NCBI RefSeq assembly: GCF_000813825.1 | Contig: NZ_JWTA01000005.1 | Coordinates: 186,001 to 250,000 of the forward strand | Length of the DNA: 64,000 nt | Direction: 5' to 3' | Origin: Chryseobacterium taiwanense | GTDB taxonomy: Bacteria > Bacteroidota > Bacteroidia > Flavobacteriales > Weeksellaceae | Shown here: positions 55,430-62,660 of the stretch, one piece after another | Position numbering within the stretch: position 1 is the first letter of the stretch | Layout: the number at the start of each line of letters is the position of its first letter | Position numbers and translations under genes: made by a program | Notes under the pieces: model-generated | What the model was told of the DNA's origin: nothing | Database searches by the model: none | What the model saw: the letters and a program-made list of their open reading frames with translations, nothing else

Positions 55430-57343
55430 TTAGAATTGATAACTAACTCCTAAAGTATAGTTTCTAGGTTTAGTTTTGTATCCGATGACATCAACATAAG
55501 AGGTATTGAACAAGTTTCCAATGTTCGCAGAAATATTGATGTTTTTGTTAATATTTTGATTAACATTCAGATTGAAAAGATTGAAATCTTTGTTTACAAC
55601 GTTTACCGTTGAATATGTTGTAGAATCGTAGTATGCATCGGTTCTTTTTCCTACAAACTGGTGAGTCAGGTAAATACGAGTAGTTTTGAAAGGAGTGATT
55701 TTAACATAAGAATTTACTCTTTGTTTTGGCTGTCTTAGCATGGTTGCTTCTTTTTCTTTTTCTACAAAGCTGAAGTTTCCTCCAAATCCGACATACTTAT
55801 TTACATCATAATCAAAACCGATTTCGAAACCTTTTACTTTATTGGTATCTACGTTCAGATATTGTCCTGCATACGTTACGAAATCAACAGTTTGGTACGC
55901 AAAAACATCTTTTTCCTGTCTTTGGAAAAGGCTTGCATTAAAAACTAAAGTTTTGCTTTTGTTTCCAATCGTTAAATCAATTTCGTGAGATTGATTCGTT
56001 TCCGGTTTTAAGTCAGCATTGGGAAGAATGTATGGTAGAGAACCGTAATTCTGATATAGAGTAGGAGCAATAAATGCAGTGGCAAAAGAGTAACCTACTT
56101 TATAGAAAATATTTCCGCTTTCTCCTAAATAATATGGATTTACGGAATATACCCAATGATTTCCAAATTTAGAATTATCCGTCATTCTAGTTCCTGCTTC
56201 TAAATTAAATCCTTGGTAATTCAGGTTAATTTTAGCAAATGCATCGAAATTAGAGATTTTAGTATCATCCTCTTTCATAACCTCTTCTAATGAAGTTCCT
56301 CCCCATGGTAGAGAAGAAGATCCCATTTTTTGATTTTCATACTGAACTCCTACAGTAAAATTGAAAAAATCATTTACTTTATAGTAGTTGTATAATTCTG
56401 TGAAAAGGTTTTTTCCTTTATATGAAAACTGATCGTTGTATTTATCTGAATAGAAACTTTGTCCGATTCTTTCATTTCCTGAATATCTCGAATTTAAAAC
56501 GATCTGACCTTTATTGTATTTGAATCCTGCATTTAATCCGGTGAAGAATTGTTTGTCATTTCCTCTGTATGCTCCGTCAGCAAAAGCTCCTTCGTCATAC
56601 TTATAAAGGTGGTGATTCCAGCCTCCCGAAACATTTACATTGAATTTTTCGTCAGTATATCCTGCGTTAGCTGAGATATTTTGCTTTTCCCAACCGTCTT
56701 TATCAAAAGTATCATCACCTTCAGCAGAAGAAATCCCTTGAGACTTTTCGTTGAAGCCGTTAACCTGATAGTTGAATTTATTGACTTTTCCTTTTACAGT
56801 CGCATTTTGAGCAAAAGTACTGAAAGATCCTCCTCTTGCAGAAAGAATACCTTCTACAGCTTTTTGTGCAGACTGTTTTGTTTTAATATTGATTACAGAA
56901 ACCGTAGCATTAGAACCGTAAAGTACAGAAGAAGAACCATTCAGCACTTCGATGCTTTCTATATTTTCCAGAGCAATTAAACGTAGATCTGTTACAGTGT
57001 AATCGTTTCCTGTAACATCTTTCAACGGAATTCCGTCAATAAGAACCAAAACATTAGCACTTTTTCCTCCACGGATTTTCATTGATTTAGGCTCAGCTTG
57101 ATTGTTGAAATTTCCGGTAATTTGAAAACCTGCAATTTGATCCAAAACATCATTAAGAGTTTGTCCTTTGAAGTTTTCTAAATCTTCGTGTGTAAAAAGC
57201 TTTACGTTTTTCCCAGTTTTATAAAGCTGTTGAGGAATTTTGGAAGCTACAGTCACTTCTTCAATCTGAGTCTCCTGTTGTTGTGCGAAAATGGTTGTAC
57301 CAGTGACAAGCATCGCTCCAACTAAAATCATTTTTTTGTTCAT
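55430..57343 (-). CDS. btuB: TonB-dependent cobalamin receptor (BtuB-like)
   Basis: A 637-residue outer-membrane receptor. The signal peptide ends IFAQQ; a TonB-box-like ETQIEEVTVASK follows, then the plug with LNDVLDQIAGFQITGNF and VLVLIDGIPLKD plus SIEVLNGSSSVLYGSNAT. The barrel ends YTLGVSYQF. It lies directly under a cobalamin riboswitch, which argues for vitamin B12 as substrate. BtuB assignment depends on this context. Confidence 0.88.
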   Translation of the reverse strand: MNKKMILVGAMLVTGTTIFAQQQETQIEEVTVASKIPQQLYKTGKNVKLFTHEDLENFKGQTLNDVLDQIAGFQITGNFNNQAEPKSMKIRGGKSANVLVLIDGIPLKDVTGNDYTVTDLRLIALENIESIEVLNGSSSVLYGSNATVSVINIKTKQSAQKAVEGILSARGGSFSTFAQNATVKGKVNKFNYQVNGFNEKSQGISSAEGDDTFDKDGWEKQNISANAGYTDEKFNVNVSGGWNHHLYKYDEGAFADGAYRGNDKQFFTGLNAGFKYNKGQIVLNSRYSGNERIGQSFYSDKYNDQFSYKGKNLFTELYNYYKVNDFFNFTVGVQYENQKMGSSSLPWGGTSLEEVMKEDDTKISNFDAFAKINLNYQGFNLEAGTRMTDNSKFGNHWVYSVNPYYLGESGNIFYKVGYSFATAFIAPTLYQNYGSLPYILPNADLKPETNQSHEIDLTIGNKSKTLVFNASLFQRQEKDVFAYQTVDFVTYAGQYLNVDTNKVKGFEIGFDYDVNKYVGFGGNFSFVEKEKEATMLRQPKQRVNSYVKITPFKTTRIYLTHQFVGKRTDAYYDSTTYSTVNVVNKDFNLFNLNVNQNINKNINISANIGNLFNTSYVDVIGYKTKPRNYTLGVSYQF

Positions 57344-57461
57344 AAAAAATTGCTAAAGTTAAAGTTCGCTTACCGGAAAAAATAAAAGGCTAATTATAAC
57401 GAATTCTTGAAAAATTCGATGAAATCAGGCTTTTCCTCCGAAAGCATTTTTTAATTTAATA

Positions 57462-57632
57462 TTTCAGCAAGGTCTCCTGACTTTCACCTTTTCTACACCT
57501 TCTCGCGTTAGCAATGGTTTTTTTGTAGAAAAATCTTTTTATAAAGTACGTTTTGTACTCCTATAAAGTTGTGATTTACAGTTGCGGGGACAGTTCATGA
57601 TTTTCACACGATTCCCTTTTCTGAAAATTTTT
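57462..57632 (-). ncRNA. Cobalamin (AdoCbl) riboswitch
   Basis: On the minus strand the leader shows the cobalamin riboswitch core: GGGAA...GTGAAAATCATGAACTG, then TCCCCGCAACTGT and AGTCAGGAGACCTTGCTG, the last being the conserved B12-box region. It ends about 120 bases before the btuB start codon. Such elements switch off translation or transcription when cobalamin binds. Confidence 0.9.
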
Positions 57633-57668
57633 GCGAAATTAGTGAAAATATTTCAACTATTTGAAAAT

Positions 57669-58151
57669 CTATAAATAAGTTCCGTCAAAAGAAAACGGAA
57701 GCAGGTCTTTTATAGAATGCACTTTGATGGTTTCTTCATTTAGATTGGCAAAATAAAGATCAATATTTTCATTCTGCTTTGTCTCGTATTCAATGATGCT
57801 TTGGCGGCATGATCCACAAGGAGGAATAGGTGGGTTTTTCTCTGAAAATTCTTTGGGACCACCTACAATGAATATCTTTTTAATTTTTTCATTCGGGAAA
57901 TTTGCAGCTACCCAATACAGAGTCGTTCTTTCAGCACAAAGACCGGAAGGAAAGGCCGCGTTTTCCTGATTATTGCCGGAAAAGATGCTTCCATTTTCTA
58001 AAAGTATGGCACATCCCACGAAAAAATCTGAGTAAGGAGCATAAGCTTTCTCTCTTGCCAGTCTGGCTTTTTCAAAAAGTTCTCGCTCTATTTCGTTCAG
58101 TTCTGTACTGTTTTTGAAATGCTCATAGCTTATATGTATATCTTTTCTCAT
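57669..58151 (-). CDS. cdd: Cytidine deaminase
   Basis: A 160-residue tetrameric-type cytidine deaminase. Zinc-site motifs are NAAFPSGLCAERTTLYW (C-A-E) and PPCGSCRQSIIEYE (P-C-x-x-C). Converts (deoxy)cytidine to (deoxy)uridine. The gene lies upstream of the riboswitch on the same strand but is not part of its leader. Confidence 0.92.
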   Translation of the reverse strand: MRKDIHISYEHFKNSTELNEIERELFEKARLAREKAYAPYSDFFVGCAILLENGSIFSGNNQENAAFPSGLCAERTTLYWVAANFPNEKIKKIFIVGGPKEFSEKNPPIPPCGSCRQSIIEYETKQNENIDLYFANLNEETIKVHSIKDLLPFSFDGTYL

Positions 58152-58218
58152 ATCTTAATAAAAAAGGGGGATAAAATTAGCCCTTTTTCGTAACGTAGGC
58201 AATACCTTTTACTAAGAC

Positions 58219-58226
58219 TAAATTTG
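58219..58226 (+). promoter_or_regulatory. -7 promoter element of the old yellow enzyme gene
   Basis: TAAATTTG matches the consensus and lies 29 bases before the start codon. No clear -33 is seen. Confidence 0.45.
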
Positions 58227-58254
58227 TAATTTTAAAACTTATAAAAAATAAACA

Positions 58255-59307
58255 ATGTTATATTCACCAATACAATTTAGAAATGTAGAGTTAAAAAATC
58301 GTTGGGTAATGTCACCTATGTGCATGTATTCTTGCGAAAACGGAGTCGCTAATGATTTTCACTTTGTGCATTACGGAAGTCGTGCACAGGGAGGAACAGG
58401 GTTGATTATAGTAGAAGCAACTGGCGTAGAACCTCGAGGAAGAATTACCAATCATTGCATGGGAATCTGGAATGATGAACAGGCTGCAAAGCTTAAGAAA
58501 ATTGTTGATTTTGTCCATCAGAATTCAGAAAGTAAAATTGGAATTCAGCTTGCTCACTCAGGAAGGAAAGGTTCTACATGGAATAATATTCAGATTTCTT
58601 TAGAAGAAGGATGGGAAACACTCGCTCCGAGCCCTATTCCGTATCATCCTACAGAAAGAATTCCTCATGTTTTGACAGTGGAAGAAATTAAAAAACAAGT
58701 TCAGAATTTTAAAGAAGCAGCAAAAAGAGCGGTGAAAGCAGGTTTTGATGTGATTGAAATTCATGGAGCGCATGGATATTTAGTTCATCAGTTTTTATCG
58801 CCACTTTCCAATATCAGAACAGACGAATACGGAGGGAGCTTTGAAAACAGAACTAGATTTTTACTGGAAATTGTAGATGCGGTAAATAAAGAATTGAACG
58901 AAAATGTGGCACTTTTTGTTAGAATTTCCGGAACAGAATATGCTGAAAACGGATGGGATATTGAAGAAAGTGTGGCATTGGCAAAAATATTAAAGAGTCA
59001 TAATGTTGATCTTATTGATGTTTCCAGCGGAGGAAATATTCATGGTGCAAAAATTTCTGTTTTTGAAGGCTATCAGGTTCCGTTTGCTTCAGAAGTTAAA
59101 AACAAAGCAGAAGTGAAAACAGGAGCGGTAGGTTTGATCACTAAAATAGAACATGCTGAAGAGATTCTACAAAAAGGTGATGCTGATCTTGTGCTTGTGG
59201 CAAGAGAAATTCTAAGAAATCCGTATATTGCCGTGCAAGGTTCGTTTGAAATGCATGAAGAATCATTTTTTCCACATCAGTATTTGAGGGCAAAAATTTC
59301 TTCTTAA
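58255..59307 (+). CDS. Old yellow enzyme, YqjM-like NADPH dehydrogenase
   Basis: A 350-residue FMN enzyme of the YqjM/NamA class. The Cys of MSPMCMYSC (C23, with Y25) corresponds to Cys26/Tyr28 of YqjM. DVIEIHGAHGYLVHQFLSP holds the substrate-binding His pair and LVLVAREILRNPY the flavin-phosphate region. It reduces activated alkenes using NADPH in known members. A 24-base gap separates it from the next gene. Confidence 0.92.
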   Translation: MLYSPIQFRNVELKNRWVMSPMCMYSCENGVANDFHFVHYGSRAQGGTGLIIVEATGVEPRGRITNHCMGIWNDEQAAKLKKIVDFVHQNSESKIGIQLAHSGRKGSTWNNIQISLEEGWETLAPSPIPYHPTERIPHVLTVEEIKKQVQNFKEAAKRAVKAGFDVIEIHGAHGYLVHQFLSPLSNIRTDEYGGSFENRTRFLLEIVDAVNKELNENVALFVRISGTEYAENGWDIEESVALAKILKSHNVDLIDVSSGGNIHGAKISVFEGYQVPFASEVKNKAEVKTGAVGLITKIEHAEEILQKGDADLVLVAREILRNPYIAVQGSFEMHEESFFPHQYLRAKISS

Positions 59308-59331
59308 TTTAGTGCCACCAAAAATGAGAAT

Positions 59332-59622
59332 ATGAAAATCGAAGACTTTATGTTGCCCTGCCCAAGCAAAAAGTTTCTAGGAATAGAATGTTTTGGCTGT
59401 GGAGCTCAAAGAGCAATTGTGATGGTTTTTGAGGGCAGATTTAGTGAAGCCTTTCATATGTTTCCTGCGGTGTACACCTTACTGCTTTTTTTGTGTGTAG
59501 TTGGTGTAAACTTTATTGACAGGAAGAGAAATTACGGAAGTTTAATTATTTCCTTAGCAATTATTAATTCAGTAATCATGGTGATTGCTTATTTTTACAA
59601 ACATTTTTTTATTTATATATAA
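59332..59622 (+). CDS. DUF2752 family membrane protein
   Basis: A 96-residue membrane protein. The motif CPSKKFLGIECFGCGAQRAIVM with CxxCG is the signature of DUF2752, and two hydrophobic helices follow. The function is unknown. The gene begins 24 bases after the oxidoreductase and may belong to one unit with it and with the gene that follows. Confidence 0.85.
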   Translation: MKIEDFMLPCPSKKFLGIECFGCGAQRAIVMVFEGRFSEAFHMFPAVYTLLLFLCVVGVNFIDRKRNYGSLIISLAIINSVIMVIAYFYKHFFIYI

Positions 59623-59644
59623 CACAAACATTAAAATTTTAACT

Positions 59645-59977
59645 ATGAATCAACAAAAATTACCCAATGCAACGGCGGTACTTGTTTTAGGAATTGTATC
59701 TATTGTCGGATGCTGCTGCTACGGAGTTGTCGGAGTTATTACAGGAATTATAGGATTGTCTCTTTACAAAAAAGATAACGCTCTATATCAGCAAAATCCT
59801 GATTTATACTCTGATTACAGCAATCTGAATACTGGTAGAATATTATGTATTATCGGTCTTATTCTAAGCTCATTAAACCTAATTGCTAATATTGCAATGA
59901 TCTCAATATTCGGTTGGCAAGGAATGTCTGATCCTCAACTGATTCAGGAAAGAATGAGAGAAATCTTAGGACAGTAA
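59645..59977 (+). CDS. CCC-motif membrane protein (DUF4190-like)
   Basis: A 110-residue protein with two membrane segments and the cysteine run VGCCCYGVVG (residues ~26-35). The arrangement NATAVLVLGIVSI...LCIIGLILSSLNLI is typical of Bacteroidota CCC-motif (DUF4190-like) proteins. The ORF continues upstream to 59585, but ATG 59645 (MNQQKLPN) is the usual start; the preceding segment overlaps the DUF2752 gene. Function unknown. Confidence 0.82.
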   Translation: MNQQKLPNATAVLVLGIVSIVGCCCYGVVGVITGIIGLSLYKKDNALYQQNPDLYSDYSNLNTGRILCIIGLILSSLNLIANIAMISIFGWQGMSDPQLIQERMREILGQ

Positions 59978-59999
59978 TCTACAAACATATAGAAAATAG

Positions 60000-60025
60000 A
60001 AGACCACAATTTGTGGTCTTTTTTT
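60000..60025 (+). terminator. Terminator of the CCC-motif gene
   Basis: AAGACCACAA / TTGTGGTCTT with a one-base loop is followed by a T-run. It is likely a strong intrinsic terminator. The remaining 250 bases before hcp hold the two elements listed next. Confidence 0.88.
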
Positions 60026-60132
60026 GTGACTTTTTCCGTCATTAAATACTCAAATACAATGTTTTAACTGAGCTGTTTAGTTATTTTAATAAATCTCTTG
60101 GAGCTTCTAAAATGTTGAAATTACCGCTCTAG

Positions 60133-60171
60133 TCGTAGAACTACTACAAAGAATCGTAGAATTACTACAAA
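60133..60171 (+). promoter_or_regulatory. Tandem direct repeats upstream of hcp (candidate operator)
   Basis: TCGTAGAACTACTACAAA and TCGTAGAATTACTACAAA lie 21 bases apart (60133-60150 and 60154-60171). Each holds a near-palindrome GTAGAAnTAC. The distance corresponds to two helical turns, and the pair lies about 45-85 bases before the -7 element. This layout suits an activator bound in tandem. Confidence 0.6.
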
Positions 60172-60217
60172 ATTTGAAATTAGTGTTTAAAAGTTTTTAA
60201 GATTAAATTCTTGACTA

Positions 60218-60225
60218 TACCTTTG
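60218..60225 (+). promoter_or_regulatory. -7 promoter element of hcp
   Basis: TACCTTTG matches TAnnTTTG and lies 52 bases before the hcp start codon. The -33 region has only a T-run. Confidence 0.55.
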
Positions 60226-60277
60226 TCTTACATTAATCACCAAATCACGAAATATTAACGATTAAAATTTACAGATC

Positions 60278-60682
60278 ATGGCAGCAAATTCAAGAGGAAT
60301 TTTAAAATTCAACGGAGGAGAAGGTCAAAAATTATTAAAGCTGAACTACAGCGTATCGAGATCTACAGATGTATCGGGTAGAGTAGCTTCAGATCCTTCC
60401 AACGCAATTATTAAACTTACCGTAGAAGCAACAGAAAAATCTGATATTCTGGAAAGCTTACTGAACGGAAAATATAAACCGACAAGCGGAGAAATCACAT
60501 TCAACAAATCTCATGAAGAAGGAACATTGATTACTTTGAATTGGGAAAACGGATACGTAATTCAGCACGAAGTAGACTTTGATGCAGTAGATCAAAACTC
60601 TATGTTGGTTAGCTTTACCATAAGCGCAGAGAAGATCAATTATGGTAACTCTGCTTATGAAGGACTTTGGCCTTCAGCTTAA
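60278..60682 (+). CDS. tssD: Type VI secretion tube protein Hcp (TssD, Bacteroidota type)
   Basis: A 134-residue Hcp of the Bacteroidota T6SS-iii. NSRGILKFNGGEGQKLLKLNYSVSRSTDVSGRVASDP is characteristic of TssD, with further beta strands in GEITFNKSHEEGTLITLNWENGYVIQHEVDFD. The ring-forming tube protein carries or punctures with effectors. It has its own promoter and terminator. No other T6SS component is in the window, so this is an orphan hcp. Confidence 0.88.
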   Translation: MAANSRGILKFNGGEGQKLLKLNYSVSRSTDVSGRVASDPSNAIIKLTVEATEKSDILESLLNGKYKPTSGEITFNKSHEEGTLITLNWENGYVIQHEVDFDAVDQNSMLVSFTISAEKINYGNSAYEGLWPSA

Positions 60683-60716
60683 ACAAGACAATACACACCA
60701 CATCATCAACATTCAT

Positions 60717-60750
60717 AAAAAAAGACTGTCTATTATAGGCGGTCTTTTTT
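60717..60750 (+). terminator. hcp terminator
   Basis: The imperfect stem AAAAAGACTGTC / GGCGGTCTTTTT with a TATTATA loop is followed by a T-run. Confidence 0.8.
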
Positions 60751-60836
60751 TATGAAAGCTTTTTATTACGGTTTTCCATAATGTTTGATTATTAGTATTT
60801 TATATATTTATATAATAAAACTATAACCAAATATTT

Positions 60837-61457
60837 ATGTCAGATACAGTTAATGCAAAATTGTACAAAATACAAGATTTTATTGTTCAAGAAAAAAATA
60901 ATAATGAAGAACTTATTCAAGAAGTAATTGATAATTATTTAAAGACGAAAGAGAATGAGTTTATTCCTATTGGCCTATCAGATAGTGTGAATTTTGATAA
61001 TTGGAATGCAAAGTTATATGTGTTTACAACTGGAATTAAAGCTCCTCATTGGTATGATTTTTTAGTTTCTATAGTTGATGATGAAGAAGAATTAGACAAT
61101 GTTAAAGTACAAAATTCAACATTTGTATTATTTATTTATGATAAGGAATCTATTTTTATTATATCGAAAGGATATCACGGACATTCTTTATTAGATGGAT
61201 ATATTGAACCGTTTTTTGGAATGGATGTACTATCAAAGTTAGTAAATAAAAACTCGACAGAAATTAGACAGCTAGAAGAAAGAGGGTTGTTTGGAATTGA
61301 ACTTGGAGCCCAGAGATTTTTTAGAGAGAATTACAGTTTAGCATTTGAAGATGATTTTGGAAAAATTTATAAGGCAATGTTAGCATCGATTAATGAAGAT
61401 GATTTTGGAAAATTAGGTATTACTAAAAAAAAGAATCAACAAAGAAGCTTTCTATAA
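60837..61457 (+). CDS. DUF6119/TIGR04141-like protein, N-terminal part (frame 1)
   Basis: A 206-residue ORF matching the N-terminal region of the DUF6119 (TIGR04141, 'sporadically distributed') family: NAKLYVFTTGIKAPHWYDFLVSIVDDE, FLFIYDKESIFIISKGYHGHSLLDGY-like spacing (LFIYDKESIFIISKGYHGHS) and PFFGMDVLSKLVN. It ends at TAA 61455-61457 shortly after an A8 run. The second half of the family's sequence continues in another frame (next entry), so this is one gene interrupted by a frameshift. Family function is unknown. High A+T. Confidence 0.7.
   Translation: MSDTVNAKLYKIQDFIVQEKNNNEELIQEVIDNYLKTKENEFIPIGLSDSVNFDNWNAKLYVFTTGIKAPHWYDFLVSIVDDEEELDNVKVQNSTFVLFIYDKESIFIISKGYHGHSLLDGYIEPFFGMDVLSKLVNKNSTEIRQLEERGLFGIELGAQRFFRENYSLAFEDDFGKIYKAMLASINEDDFGKLGITKKKNQQRSFL
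61425..61433 (+). other. A-run at the frame change (A_AAA_AAG slippery heptamer)
   Basis: The codons ACT AAA AAA AAG read the heptamer A AAA AAG, the same heptamer as the dnaX-type -1 slippery site. A -1 shift here moves directly into the frame that is open from 61427 onward and continues to 62608. A one-base error in an A8 run would look the same. Confidence 0.65.
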
Positions 61458-61516
61458 ATGGTAGCTCATCTCTTGAAATTTCTTCTAAATTTAATTATGA
61501 GGAGCTTATAAATCGA

Positions 61517-62608
61517 TTGATAAAAATAAAAAAATTATTAAAATTAGAAGGTGTTGAATTTAATCAATTTTATAGATTGCCTTTATCAAATCCAATTAAT
61601 AAAGAGCTAAACGATTGTTTGCTAGCCTATGCTTATGAATGTCTTAAAAATAATGAAAACATTGATTTCTATAACCCTAATCTAATTCATTACATAAGAG
61701 CAACAGAGACTGAATTCTTTAATAAAAAAGATGGAGAATATTGTGAGAAAGAATATGCAGCTTCTAGTAATTATATTGAAATAATGAATTTATTAAGGGA
61801 TAATAATTTAATTGATGATGCTAGTTTAGAAACATTTAAAGAATCTTTAGAAAATACTCAAGGTCATTTTAGAGAGAATGATATTGGAGAGTTTATTTCG
61901 GCTTCAAAACTTTCTTCTTGGATTTCTGGAGAAGTAGAATATGGAGGAAACAAATATTTTAAACTTGATGGTTCTTGGTATGTATATAGGGAGAGTTTAG
62001 ATCAAAACTTGAACGAATATTTTAAAAATTTTGATTTTGAAAATTTTGCTCCAACATTACCATTAAAATCTTGGATTAAAAAGAATGAAGGTTTGTATAA
62101 TTTGAGTTTCAAAAATAATGAAGGTTTTATTGTTGGTGATAGAGCTTATTTGAACTATATTGAAATTGCAGATCTAATTAAAGTAACAGATGATAAAATC
62201 TATTTATATCATATTAAAAAAGGTTTAGGACAAGATACTAGAGCTTTAATAAATCAAATAAATAATTCAGCTCGTTTTCTATCTTATTCAGAAGATGAAG
62301 AAAGTATTGAAGGTCTTAAATCATATTATAAAAGTATTTCAAATAAGCATTATAGTGGAGGAGAAATTACTATAAAAGAAAAAAGAAATATAAAAACATT
62401 ATCTGAAGATGATTTCATTAAATTGTTTAAATCAAAGAGGAAAATATCTTTTGTTTTTGGTTATGGCTCTAATAGTGAATTATCTATACAAGAAGAAATT
62501 ATTGCAAGTAACTCTCGCATAGCAAAATTATCTTTAATTTATATAATAAGAGATATGAAAAGAACTGATTATGAGTTATTATTTGAGCGAATATTATTAG
62601 ATGAATAA
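61517..62608 (+). CDS. DUF6119/TIGR04141-like protein, C-terminal part (frame 2)
   Basis: A 363-residue ORF from ATG 61517; the same frame is open from 61427, where it encodes STKKLSINGSSSLEISSKFNYEELINRLI, a natural continuation of the first part. It contains ETEFFNKKDGEYCEKEY, YFKLDGSWYVYRESLDQNLNEYF, WIKKNEGLYNLSFKNNEG and KVTDDKIYLYHIKKGLGQDTRALINQ, segments typical of the family's C-terminal half. Together with the upstream part the length (about 590) fits a complete member. Visibly A+T-rich, as for transferred genes. Confidence 0.7.
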   Translation: MIKIKKLLKLEGVEFNQFYRLPLSNPINKELNDCLLAYAYECLKNNENIDFYNPNLIHYIRATETEFFNKKDGEYCEKEYAASSNYIEIMNLLRDNNLIDDASLETFKESLENTQGHFRENDIGEFISASKLSSWISGEVEYGGNKYFKLDGSWYVYRESLDQNLNEYFKNFDFENFAPTLPLKSWIKKNEGLYNLSFKNNEGFIVGDRAYLNYIEIADLIKVTDDKIYLYHIKKGLGQDTRALINQINNSARFLSYSEDEESIEGLKSYYKSISNKHYSGGEITIKEKRNIKTLSEDDFIKLFKSKRKISFVFGYGSNSELSIQEEIIASNSRIAKLSLIYIIRDMKRTDYELLFERILLDE

Positions 62609-62610
62609 AC

Positions 62611-62646
62611 AAAAAAGCCTTCTCTTTCTACAGACAAGGCTTTTTT
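62611..62646. terminator. Bidirectional terminator after the DUF6119 gene
   Basis: AAAAAAGCCTT and AAGGCTTTTTT bracket a 14-base loop between convergent genes. Confidence 0.85.
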
Positions 62647-62660
62647 ATGTCAAAATAAAT

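Noticed and set aside
60278..60682. Start of a full T6SS cluster
   Set aside because: Neighbouring genes are not T6SS components, so only an orphan hcp can be claimed.
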